Assembly (NCBI GenBank): GCA_027066265.1
Contig: JAMOOB010000124.1
Span: 1-13,620, forward strand
DNA length: 13,620 nt
Reading direction: 5' to 3'
Origin: Desulfurococcales archaeon
Lineage (GTDB): Archaea; Thermoproteota; Thermoprotei_A; Sulfolobales; Ignisphaeraceae
Shown here: positions 7,172 through 12,534 of the stretch, piece after piece
How positions within the stretch are numbered: position 1 is the stretch's first letter
Layout of the letters: every line of letters begins with the position of its first letter
Program-made: the position numbers and the translations under genes
The notes under the pieces: generated by a model
Seen by the model: only the letters and a program-made list of their open reading frames with translations
Database searches by the model: none
What the model was told of the DNA's origin: nothing

Positions 7172-7567
7172 ATGCCTATCCCCAACATGGACGAGTTCGA
7201 GAAGCTTCTCGACGATCTCAAGATCAAGAACGAGAACCTTAGAAACATCTTGGTCTGCATCCACGAGGCGGCCAGGATACATGCAAGGAATATCTACGAG
7301 CGGATGATCGGTGACGAGATGCTGTACCCGATGAGCGATAGATGTAGGAAACTCTACATCGTCGGCGCTCCGCTATCGATGCTCGGCCTATGCAAGGATG
7401 GTAGGATGCCTATGGAGTTCTGCAACGCGGCATACATGTGCGTAGCTACGGCGACGCAGAGAATGTCCTCGTTCAAGAAGATGAAGCTCCAGATGAGCCT
7501 CGCCAAGCTAGTCAATCAGGTAACGAAATGCGTTAGCGAAGCAGAGAAGAAGAGGAGCGTTGCCTAG
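7172..7567 (+). CDS. small helical protein with six cysteines
   Basis: This 131-residue, probably all-helical protein has Cys in the contexts VCIHEA, DRCRKL, LCKDG, FCNAA, MCVAT and KCVSE, plus a His-containing helix (CIHEAARIHARNIYERM). The Cys spacing is not a standard zinc finger, so disulfides or an unusual metal site are possible; disulfides are common in hyperthermophile proteins. The start is well supported by GGTGGT and a TATA-like box. The gene is convergent with the minus-strand gene at 8496, and their stop codons share the bases CTAG (7564-7567). No family is recognised. Confidence 0.75.
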   Translation: MPIPNMDEFEKLLDDLKIKNENLRNILVCIHEAARIHARNIYERMIGDEMLYPMSDRCRKLYIVGAPLSMLGLCKDGRMPMEFCNAAYMCVATATQRMSSFKKMKLQMSLAKLVNQVTKCVSEAEKKRSVA

Positions 7568-8496
7568 AGAACGAGGATCTCCGAAACCCTTCTTCCACCA
7601 CCTTCGCTACCTCCGTAGCTGGGTGCAAACGATAGCGATACCTCTACACCTACGGGCGTACGACCGATAGATGCGCTGGTGCTCGTAGATGTTGTAGGTG
7701 TTTTCTCTTTTCGCTTCTCCTTCTCCTTGTTGCCCTCCTTCTCGCCTTCGCTCCTCTTCTCCTTCCTCTTCTCCTCAACCACGTTGATAGTGACACACCT
7801 ACTGTCCTCCCACAACACGTTCCCTCCCTCGTCGAGGATCATTGCGTGGATAGCTATCCTGTGCTCGCCCGCTCGCTTGAAGCCGTAGAGGTGGACTATG
7901 AACGGGAACTCGGCTATCCTCTTCGTCTCGGTCAACCGATTGATTCGTTTAGCCGATACCGATAGCTCTCGATCCTCGGTCTCGTCGTAGGCCACCACAT
8001 CCATTCTGTAGGTCCCCGGCGGATACCCCTCGACTACGACCCTTCCAACGATATGCGGACACTTCTTCGGCTCGACACCTAGCATGACCTCCTTGGGAAC
8101 CCTAAGGATCTCCATCTCTATCCTCTTCCTGGATCCCGGAGGCGCGTAGGTTACCTCAACAACGTTGCTCCTACCTTTCCACACCAGCTTTCCATCCGGT
8201 CCATACAGCTCGATCTCTATCCATACCCTGTGCGTACCAGGCTTGGTGAACTCGAGGTCGAAACCAAAGGATGTTCCCTGGCGCTCGCCCGCCATGCATC
8301 GAGGGTTCACGAAGAAGCTCCTCTCGAAACCCTTGACTCGGTGACCATCCTCGTAGATCCACGCCTTGTATCGATACCAGCCAGAAGGAAAGTACTTGAG
8401 GAACAGCTGGCATATGAAGTCGGCTCGGTTAACGAATCTGAGTACCGGAGCAGGCGTGCTGATCCTTAGCTCTACGACCGGCTTCCTCTCCGCCAT
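7564..8496 (-). CDS. two beta-sandwich-like domains with charged linker
   Basis: This 310-residue protein has two similar halves. Residues about 8-117 and 124-238 both contain a GTHRVWIEIELYGPDGKLVW or GEHRIAIHAMILDEGGNVLW type of strand-turn-strand unit, which suggests two tandem Ig/CARDB-like sandwiches. A Lys/Glu-rich stretch (about 240-268, EEKRKEKRSEGEKEGNKEKE) and a Thr/Ser-rich stretch lead to a Gly-rich C-terminus. There is no signal peptide, so it may be an internal scaffold or a structural component. It begins 11 bases after the stop of the coiled-coil gene; GGGGCGAT, overlapping that stop region, is the likely ribosome site. The fold assignment is inference from pattern. Confidence 0.75.
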   Translation of the reverse strand: MAERKPVVELRISTPAPVLRFVNRADFICQLFLKYFPSGWYRYKAWIYEDGHRVKGFERSFFVNPRCMAGERQGTSFGFDLEFTKPGTHRVWIEIELYGPDGKLVWKGRSNVVEVTYAPPGSRKRIEMEILRVPKEVMLGVEPKKCPHIVGRVVVEGYPPGTYRMDVVAYDETEDRELSVSAKRINRLTETKRIAEFPFIVHLYGFKRAGEHRIAIHAMILDEGGNVLWEDSRCVTINVVEEKRKEKRSEGEKEGNKEKEKRKEKTPTTSTSTSASIGRTPVGVEVSLSFAPSYGGSEGGGRRVSEILVL

Positions 8497-8507
8497 AGTT
8501 ATCGCCC

Positions 8508-9419
8508 CTAGGCTGTTACCAGTATCCTAGGCATCGCCGGCACTATGGTCGCTACGTAGTGTTCCGCCTCGTATATATCCTCGAAGTGTCTCGGAAGCGT
8601 TAGGGTGCCTACGTACTCGGCGATCAGCTTGGTATCGGAATCGTAGAGCGAGGATAGCTCGAGCGTGCCGTGACCAGGGATGTTCAGGGTTTGCGGAATC
8701 CTGTTGCTAGCTTCGTGGATCAGCCTATCGATTAACTCCCTCAGCTTCTCCTTCTTGGCCTCGATCTTCTCGTCGTACTCCTCGATTATCCTACGAAGCT
8801 TCTCGATCAGCTTCTCGACGTCCTCCCTACGAACGTTCTTGAGCTCCTCCAGCAACCTGCTCAGCGACTGAACCTTGTGCTTCAACTCCTCGAACCTCTT
8901 CTCGAGCATCCTGAGCTTCATGCCTCGGAACAGCTTGACTAGCTTGCTACCGCCTCCACTCTGAAGCTTCTTGATCTCCTCCGATACCTTGGCCATCTCC
9001 TCCTTAGCTCTCTCCAGCTCGTGCTCAACCTTTTCGCGGTACTGATCTATCAACTCCATAACCCTGTCAACATCCAGCTCCAGCACCTTCCTCTTACCGA
9101 ACGGGCCGACGCCAACGAATAGAGTAACGACGTCGGGGGATACCGAGGCTATGGAGTACCTCCCAGCCATGGCGTTGACCGCGTAGACCAAGGGCTTCCT
9201 CGATAGAATGTCCCTGACCAGCCTCCTCATCTCTCGCTCAAGCCTTTCGATCTCGTACTTCAGCTCCCTCACCCTAGGATTCGTCGACAGATCTATCTCG
9301 TACCTCACCCTAACAAGCGCACGATTGCCGAAGAGATCAACAACGCTTACGCGCCTAGGCATACCCATCCCCAGAGAACCATCGATACCTCCATTAAATA
9401 CTCTTCCATAGTTAGACAT
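8508..9419 (-). CDS. coiled-coil protein, possible structural subunit
   Basis: This 303-residue protein has a small N-terminal beta-rich part (RVSVVDLFGNRALVRVRYEI). A helix follows at about 50-70, then a second beta part (ASVSPDVVTLFVGVGPFGKR). A long charged coiled coil lies at about 120-245, with Lys/Glu heptads broken by a GGGSK turn, so it may be a helical hairpin. The C-terminal beta part is GHGTLELSSLYDSDTKLIAE and onward. No signal peptide or catalytic motif is seen. The start at ATG 9417-9419 follows GGAGGGGAAGG. It is the first gene of the two-gene minus operon with the beta-sandwich protein. No family is recognised. Confidence 0.78.
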   Translation of the reverse strand: MSNYGRVFNGGIDGSLGMGMPRRVSVVDLFGNRALVRVRYEIDLSTNPRVRELKYEIERLEREMRRLVRDILSRKPLVYAVNAMAGRYSIASVSPDVVTLFVGVGPFGKRKVLELDVDRVMELIDQYREKVEHELERAKEEMAKVSEEIKKLQSGGGSKLVKLFRGMKLRMLEKRFEELKHKVQSLSRLLEELKNVRREDVEKLIEKLRRIIEEYDEKIEAKKEKLRELIDRLIHEASNRIPQTLNIPGHGTLELSSLYDSDTKLIAEYVGTLTLPRHFEDIYEAEHYVATIVPAMPRILVTA

Positions 9420-9640
9420 CCACTACCTTCCCCTCCTGCTCAAGCTGACGCAATACATTCGTGAGATGTACCAAGCTTTAGCTTAGCTACAAAGCTTCTT
9501 CACGCGATAACGTCTCTTCTTCTCATCGTATTCAAGGTATTCGCTAGTTACGGCACATGGAGAGGTCTGAAGGATACCATCAGAGCCCCCTCCATGGTAT
9601 TCCATTCTTTTAGGGCTACCCATTCAATTGTTTGATATGG
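9420..9640. other. intergenic, no gene seen; nested inverted repeats
   Basis: I see no supportable gene here. It must carry the promoter of the minus-strand operon; an AATGTATTG-like element near 9450-9460 is weak. Two overlapping inverted repeats are present: CATGGAG (9556-9562) with CTCCATG (9590-9596), and GGATACCAT (9572-9580) with ATGGTATTCC (9594-9603). They are mutually exclusive pairings and may form alternative hairpins. Confidence 0.4.
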
Positions 9641-9655
9641 AAAAGTATATATACC
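9641..9655 (+). promoter_or_regulatory. strong archaeal promoter (BRE plus TATATATA)
   Basis: GAAAAGTATATATACC combines a purine-rich BRE-like GAAAA with an extended TATA box centred near 9649. Initiation about 25 bases downstream falls near 9675, right at the start of the GC-rich structured region. A second ATATATAT lies at about 9669-9676. The BRE side orients it to the plus strand. Confidence 0.6.
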
Positions 9656-9800
9656 GGACGGCCCCCAGATATATATGGAACGGCCCCGCCCCGGGGAAGG
9701 CCCCGGGGCGGGAATGAACCGAGCCGTGACGAAATGGCCGTCAGGGAGCCCCGCGGGCGGGGGCGGTCGCGGGGCAATGACCGTTACATCCTAACCCATC

Positions 9801-9846
9801 CCCGTGGGGGTTACGGGGGATCGCTATCCCCCGGATCCCCCACGGG
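9801..9846 (+). other. two-tier stem-loop containing anti-leader sequence
   Basis: The outer stem CCCGTGGGGG (9801-9810) with CCCCCACGGG (9837-9846) is a perfect 10 bp. The inner stem GGGGGAT (9815-9821) with ATCCCCC (9826-9832) is 7 bp around CGCT. Its 5' arm region contains CCCCGTGGGG, the exact reverse complement of the CCCCACGGGG core of the array leaders. Confidence 0.65.
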
Positions 9847-9904
9847 CCGCCCCTTGGTGCGGGGCCGGCCACGGGGGGCCGGCCCCAAGACGGGATGACG
9901 ATGA

Positions 9905-10033
9905 CCCCACCCCCTCCTACTGCACGTTCGTATTGCATACATTGCATACCCCGAGGGTAACACCCTCGGGGTAGACAACACGTTTAGGATTGCACGACTC
10001 CTCGGTTCGATTACCGTGGAAATGGGGGTGGGG
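9905..10033 (+). other. domain closed by 10-bp long-range helix
   Basis: CCCCACCCCC (9905-9914) pairs perfectly with GGGGGTGGGG (10024-10033), enclosing 109 bases. Inside lie the perfect hairpin CCCCGAGGGT-AAC-ACCCTCGGGG (9949-9971), a tandem ATTGCATAC repeat (9932-9949) and a small CGGT/ACCG stem (10003-10016). Confidence 0.5.
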
Positions 10034-10042
10034 GAGGACAGA

Positions 10043-10066
10043 TGGGAACCCCAGTAGGGGTTCCCA
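10043..10066 (+). other. perfect hairpin TGGGAACCCC-AGTA-GGGGTTCCCA
   Basis: A 10-bp stem with a four-base loop is followed directly by GATGATG. It lies between the two long-range domains and is a clear example of the hairpin-then-RATGA pattern. Confidence 0.6.
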
Positions 10067-10072
10067 GATGAT

Positions 10073-10302
10073 GCCCCGCCCCACGGAATGAACCTCCCCT
10101 AACCCCGCCAGATGGCGGGGGAGCCCCGTCCCCGGCGGGGCAACCGCGGCCGGATGAGGCCGCGGGTGGGGCGGGGGGCGACCAAGGATGACCCCCGCAA
10201 GGGGTGCGACGGGATGACCCCCCGTAACCCCGGTGATGAGGAATGATCCCCGCCGCAAGGCGGGGTGACCGACGCTCGGGGATGGGGACCGTGGGGCGGG
10301 GC
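10073..10302 (+). other. multibranch domain closed by perfect 14-bp helix
   Basis: GCCCCGCCCCACGG (10073-10086) is the exact reverse complement of CCGTGGGGCGGGGC (10289-10302). The 202 bases between them hold several local hairpins, including CCGCGGCC/GGCCGCGG (10144-10165) and CCCCGCC-GCAA-GGCGGGG (10248-10265) with a GNRA tetraloop. This is the strongest single structural argument for an RNA domain in the window. Confidence 0.6.
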
Positions 10303-10310
10303 CAAAAACC

Positions 10311-10326
10311 CACGGGGGATCCTTCT
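10311..10326 (+). repeat. array leader copy 1 (variant)
   Basis: CACGGGGGATCCTTCT directly precedes ATG 10327, just after the closing helix of the structured RNA. It matches the array leader core CACGGGGG with a diverged spacer. Confidence 0.65.
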
Positions 10327-10635
10327 ATGGCGTTGAAGAATAAGATAACTGCTCTTATCAGTTTCTATAACTTCTATTTACATAGCTTACCAATGAAGAA
10401 CAGCACTCGCGACAAGCTAATGAAAAAACTTAAGAAGACGTTGAGAAACAATCCTGAACTCGTAGATGTACTGTACATATCTTTACATAACAGACCTGAC
10501 TTAGTAATAGATTTTTTCAAGTCATTCAGCTATAAAGTGCTATCGAGGAATGGGCGCAGTCCCAAGGTTGTTAAAAACATTGTCAGAAAGAATGCTACGT
10601 TTCTCGAAATCATTACCTCGCCCAAAATGTCCTGA
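10327..10635 (+). CDS. small basic helical protein, first array gene
   Basis: This 102-residue, Lys/Arg-rich, probably helical protein includes STRDKLMKKLKKTLRNNPE and SPKVVKNIVRKN. The composition suits nucleic-acid binding, but no motif proves it. I chose ATG 10327 because it follows the array leader. The frame is also open upstream to an ATG at 10243 inside the GC-rich RNA, reading GC-rich, Arg/Gly-rich sequence that does not match the rest of the protein. Composition drops abruptly from GC-rich to AT-rich at this start. No family is recognised. Confidence 0.75.
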   Translation: MALKNKITALISFYNFYLHSLPMKNSTRDKLMKKLKKTLRNNPELVDVLYISLHNRPDLVIDFFKSFSYKVLSRNGRSPKVVKNIVRKNATFLEIITSPKMS

Positions 10636-10653
10636 CTTTTTTCACTTTTCTTT

Positions 10654-10670
10654 CCCCACGGGGGTTCTCC
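10654..10670 (+). repeat. array leader copy 2 (near consensus)
   Basis: CCCCACGGGGGTTCTCC ends directly at ATG 10671 and follows a T-rich tract (CTTTTTTCACTTTTC) after the previous stop. GGGGG six bases before ATG can pair with CCUCC of 16S RNA. Confidence 0.85.
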
Positions 10671-10889
10671 ATGATCGGACAGATCAAATCGGTTTCGATT
10701 CGTTACAAAAAAGTAGTGGTAGAGACTAACATCAGCAAAATCGTTCTTCCGATAAGTAATCTAGTGATACATAATAACAAGATTGTTGGAATCAAACTAT
10801 TCGACAACAACATTTACATACCGCTATCTCTACTCATACGAAATAACGTTAAGATCCAGGTTGATCCTCGTCTACCTTATCATATCTAA
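10671..10889 (+). CDS. small beta-rich protein
   Basis: This 72-residue protein alternates hydrophobic and polar residues (IKSVSIRYKKVVVETN, KIVGIKLFDNNIYIP), which suggests a small beta barrel or sandwich. There are no Cys and no membrane segment. It starts right after an array leader and ends 40 bases before the next start. No family is recognised. Confidence 0.75.
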   Translation: MIGQIKSVSIRYKKVVVETNISKIVLPISNLVIHNNKIVGIKLFDNNIYIPLSLLIRNNVKIQVDPRLPYHI

Positions 10890-10912
10890 CCATTTTTCCA
10901 TCTCTCCTTTTT

Positions 10913-10929
10913 CACACGGGGATTCTCCT
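10913..10929 (+). repeat. array leader copy 3
   Basis: CACACGGGGATTCTCCT precedes ATG 10930, with TTTTT tracts upstream (CATTTTTCC and CCTTTTTCA). Confidence 0.85.
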
Positions 10930-11373
10930 ATGTACAAACCCAGGGCAATTCTTGTTGTTGATTACGAGAATGCTAGAAAATACCTACGCCACGCCTTACA
11001 ATTCGTTAATCGTAATCTTAGCAGGGTTTACAGAATCGTAAAGCGACTAGCTTTCAACGTAAACAACGTGCATGTGCCAGGACTAGTAACGATATTAACA
11101 AGTTATTATTATAATAAAAAGATACAAGGTAATCAGTTAGTAGACAGAGAAATCGAGAAATACCTGATGAATGAGTTCGATAGCGAAGTTTTAATATTGA
11201 TTGCCGGCGACAATCACTATGCAAAAGCATTGCAAGAAGTGAAGAGACGTGGAGCATATGTAATAGTAATAGCACACTTAATCGCTCGCAAGCTATATGA
11301 AATTGCTGACGAATACTATCTCGTCGATATGGATGCTATTCCCGAACCGGTTGTAATCCCCGTTAAACAATGA
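10930..11373 (+). CDS. NYN/PIN-like (LabA/DUF88 type) putative ribonuclease
   Basis: This 147-residue protein matches the NYN domain layout. Strand 1 ends in the acidic motif VVDYENARKYL (D11, N14). A middle helical region with VDREIEKYL (D72) follows, then DSEVLILIAGDNHYAKALQEVKRRGAYVIVIA (D94) and a final ADEYYLVD. NYN proteins have a PIN-like fold and usually act as metal-dependent RNases. The usual SGDGDF motif appears here as AGDNHY, so one acidic residue is replaced by His. The start follows the array leader; the frame is open upstream within the previous gene but that start is not supported. It is the only array member with a recognisable enzyme fold. Action on the adjacent structured RNA or on transcripts is speculation. 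Confidence 0.8.
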   Translation: MYKPRAILVVDYENARKYLRHALQFVNRNLSRVYRIVKRLAFNVNNVHVPGLVTILTSYYYNKKIQGNQLVDREIEKYLMNEFDSEVLILIAGDNHYAKALQEVKRRGAYVIVIAHLIARKLYEIADEYYLVDMDAIPEPVVIPVKQ

Positions 11374-11387
11374 CTTTTTGACCTTTC

Positions 11388-11407
11388 CACGGGGGTTGGA
11401 GGGCCCG
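11388..11407 (+). repeat. array leader copy 4 with extra ribosome site
   Basis: CACGGGGG (11388-11395) is followed by TTGGAGGGCCCG and then ATG 11408. GGGCCC is a perfect palindrome directly before GATGA. No full gene follows, only a ten-codon ORF. Confidence 0.65.
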
Positions 11408-11440
11408 ATGACTGTTATATCATTCTACCACCATTCTTAA
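11408..11440 (+). CDS. possible ten-residue mini-ORF or gene remnant
   Basis: ATG 11408 opens MTVISFYHHS and a TAA stop. It has a good ribosome site (GGAGGG) and an array leader, but it is too short to call a gene confidently. It may be a regulatory mini-ORF, or what remains after a cargo gene was lost from this leader. Confidence 0.25.
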   Translation: MTVISFYHHS

Positions 11441-11475
11441 CAATCTTCAGCAACTACAATAATTTCTAGCAATTT

Positions 11476-11492
11476 GGAGGGGTGATCCCCCG
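11476..11492 (+). promoter_or_regulatory. strong ribosome site within hairpin before 11493
   Basis: GGAGGGGTGATCCCCCG contains GGAGG and GGTGAT, both complementary to the 16S 3' end. GGGG-TGAT-CCCC could fold and mask it. It directly precedes ATGA at 11493. Confidence 0.5.
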
Positions 11493-11573
11493 ATGACAGC
11501 AATGTTGCCAACGTTGCCAAACCACAACAATACTAATAATGCCAATAACGTCGCCAACACGAGGGCCCAATGA
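11493..11573 (+). CDS. Asn-rich 26-residue mini-ORF
   Basis: The frame encodes 26 residues, starting MTAMLPTLPNHN and continuing NNTNNANNVANTRAQ, so it is rich in Asn. It has the best ribosome site in the array, and its TGA overlaps an ATG at 11570 (ATGA). That ATG is in frame with the next gene's start at 11600, through the leader. This could allow coupled translation or be a leader peptide. The low-complexity AAC/AAT run could also be non-coding. Real expression is uncertain. Confidence 0.4.
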   Translation: MTAMLPTLPNHNNTNNANNVANTRAQ

Positions 11574-11582
11574 CCCCACTCT

Positions 11583-11599
11583 CCCCACGGGGATTCTCC
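11583..11599 (+). repeat. array leader copy 5 (consensus)
   Basis: CCCCACGGGGATTCTCC ends at ATG 11600. Here the leader itself is an open reading frame from ATG 11570 (MTPLSPRGFS) into the gene. Confidence 0.85.
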
Positions 11600-11953
11600 A
11601 TGGCCGGGAAAATTGAACTAACTTTGTATGAACTTAAATCTGTTTGTCACCTAATCGATACAATTAATGACGATAATTATGTTGCGGTTCTCATAATTCA
11701 ACGTCTGTACGGATACGATTTTATAGTGATTGACAGGTTTGAGAATTCTGTCAAAGTTTCTGTGGCACAGAATACTAAAGAACTACTAGAGATTCTTAAC
11801 AATACCAAATGTCCTCAATGTGGATTATTCCACTATGGTTACGTATACTTCGCAATATACGATGATGACAACGTTAGGATTATAAAGATGTCGCCATATG
11901 AGGCAACTAACCCGGTAAAACTAAATCAAATTCTGGAACAGTTAGTACAATAA
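11600..11953 (+). CDS. uncharacterised array protein with CPQC motif
   Basis: This 117-residue alpha/beta protein includes MAGKIELTLYELKSVCHLID, a beta-rich middle (DFIVIDRFENSVKVSVAQ) and CPQCGLFHYG near residues 71-80. One CxxC plus the upstream Cys-His pair could bind zinc or form a disulfide, but a full four-ligand finger is not evident. The start is set by the array leader. An alternative ATG at 11570, coupled to the 26-residue ORF by ATGA, would add ten residues. No family is recognised. Confidence 0.75.
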   Translation: MAGKIELTLYELKSVCHLIDTINDDNYVAVLIIQRLYGYDFIVIDRFENSVKVSVAQNTKELLEILNNTKCPQCGLFHYGYVYFAIYDDDNVRIIKMSPYEATNPVKLNQILEQLVQ

Positions 11954-11978
11954 CTATCCTCAATTCTTTTTCCGTTTG

Positions 11979-11992
11979 CACGGGGATCTCCC
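11979..11992 (+). repeat. array leader copy 6
   Basis: CACGGGGATCTCCC ends at ATG 11993, preceded by the T-tract TTCTTTTTCC after the previous stop. Confidence 0.8.
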
Positions 11993-12196
11993 ATGCCTAG
12001 CCTTAGAGAAATAATTGAAAAGGCAAAAGGCAGAAAAATTATGGATATTCAATTCGAGAAACCAAGAGGACTCTATGAGGCTGACAGGATGGTGATAATC
12101 TTAGATAATGGTACCAAGTTAGTAATATCATTGATTGACATGTGCAACGATCCCTATGGCGGTGGCTGTTCGTCGCTTGCTCTGTCACTCGAATAA
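11993..12196 (+). CDS. small uncharacterised array protein
   Basis: This 67-residue protein has an N-terminal helix (SLREIIEKAKGRKI), then beta strands (DRMVIILDNGTKLVISLID) and a C-terminal loop with two Cys (MCNDPYGGGCSS) that could form a disulfide. The start is set by the array leader. No family is recognised. Confidence 0.75.
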   Translation: MPSLREIIEKAKGRKIMDIQFEKPRGLYEADRMVIILDNGTKLVISLIDMCNDPYGGGCSSLALSLE

Positions 12197-12214
12197 CTTT
12201 TCCATCTTTGTTTC

Positions 12215-12225
12215 CACGGGGGATC
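12215..12225 (+). repeat. array leader copy 7 (short form)
   Basis: CACGGGGGATC ends at ATG 12226. The usual CTCC spacer is missing, so the G-run is only three bases from the ATG, which may weaken translation. T-rich sequence (CTTTTCCATCTTTGTTTC) precedes it. Confidence 0.75.
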
Positions 12226-12534
12226 ATGAGACTGTTTGTTTTCGTTGCTCTCGTTTGTATATCGCTTCAAATTATCTATGCTATCCTTATATCTTTGCTA
12301 TATTTATTATATTCGTTGTCTATACCCAATTTATCGGCAACGTTAATGTCGTATTCAATATCTCTACTATTCGGAGCCTTGAAATACCGCAAATTCTTTC
12401 ATCTCATTCTATCACTTCTATTGGCAATCCTCGCTCTATACACCTTTTTCTACCATTATGCATCTAAATCACGGGGGTTCGCTTATGGTCCGCGTGCAAG
12501 TTATTCCGCGTATAAGAGATTCTCTAGATTATGA
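12226..12534 (+). CDS. small membrane protein of the array
   Basis: This 102-residue protein has three hydrophobic segments (about 3-33, 40-52 and 60-76), then a basic, Tyr/Ser-rich tail (KSRGFAYGPRASYSAYKRFS). Its last 50 bases overlap the next gene in another frame, and the overlap contains the next array leader, so its C-terminus is partly dictated by the leader sequence (SRGF is encoded by it). No family is recognised. Confidence 0.7.
   Translation: MRLFVFVALVCISLQIIYAILISLLYLLYSLSIPNLSATLMSYSISLLFGALKYRKFFHLILSLLLAILALYTFFYHYASKSRGFAYGPRASYSAYKRFSRL
12470..12484 (+). repeat. array leader copy 8, inside a coding region
   Basis: CACGGGGGTTCGCTT ends at ATG 12485 and lies entirely inside the upstream membrane-protein gene. 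The leader core is intact although it is also coding. Confidence 0.8.

Larger units (their letters stand above)
9675..10302 (+). ncRNA. candidate large GC-rich structured RNA
   Basis: This stretch is about 70% GC in sampled lines, against about 50% to the left and under 40% to the right. It contains at least ten perfect hairpins: 9685-9712 (12 bp), 9748-9775 (8 bp), 9801-9846 (10 bp outer with 7 bp inner), 9861-9886 (10 bp), 9949-9971 (10 bp), 10043-10066 (10 bp), 10103-10120 (7 bp), 10123-10141 (6 bp), 10144-10165 (8 bp) and 10248-10265 (7 bp with a GCAA tetraloop). Two long-range helices enclose multibranch domains. High GC with dense helices is a known hallmark of structured RNA in hyperthermophiles. 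The 5' end is inferred from the upstream promoter and the 3' end from the closing helix. It could be an independent RNA or the long leader of the downstream gene array. I recognise no known RNA family. Confidence 0.6.

Noticed and set aside
9556..9603. Small minus-strand ORF of 15 codons in the 9420-9640 gap
   Set aside because: It has no ribosome site and overlaps nested inverted repeats.
9632..9898. Plus-strand 88-codon frame rich in Arg, Gly and Pro
   Set aside because: Its start precedes the TATA box, it runs through perfect hairpins, and its composition follows the GC-rich RNA. Its TGA does fall in an ATGA, so it is mentioned only as context.
10001..10020. GGTTCGATTACC resembling a tRNA T-loop in the GC-rich region
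   Set aside because: The flanking bases do not form a five-base T-stem and there is no acceptor partner. It forms only a four-base CGGT/ACCG stem.
10232..10241. GTGATGA resembling a C box of a C/D box RNA, with other GATGA motifs nearby
   Set aside because: No CTGA D box occurs at a suitable distance, and the other copies lack the leading RT. The motif is better explained by the RATGA pattern.
9741..10313. Several minus-strand frames of 68-113 codons across the GC-rich region
   Set aside because: They are low-complexity Pro/Gly/Arg frames expected from stop-poor GC-rich sequence. They have no convincing ribosome site and they overlap one another.
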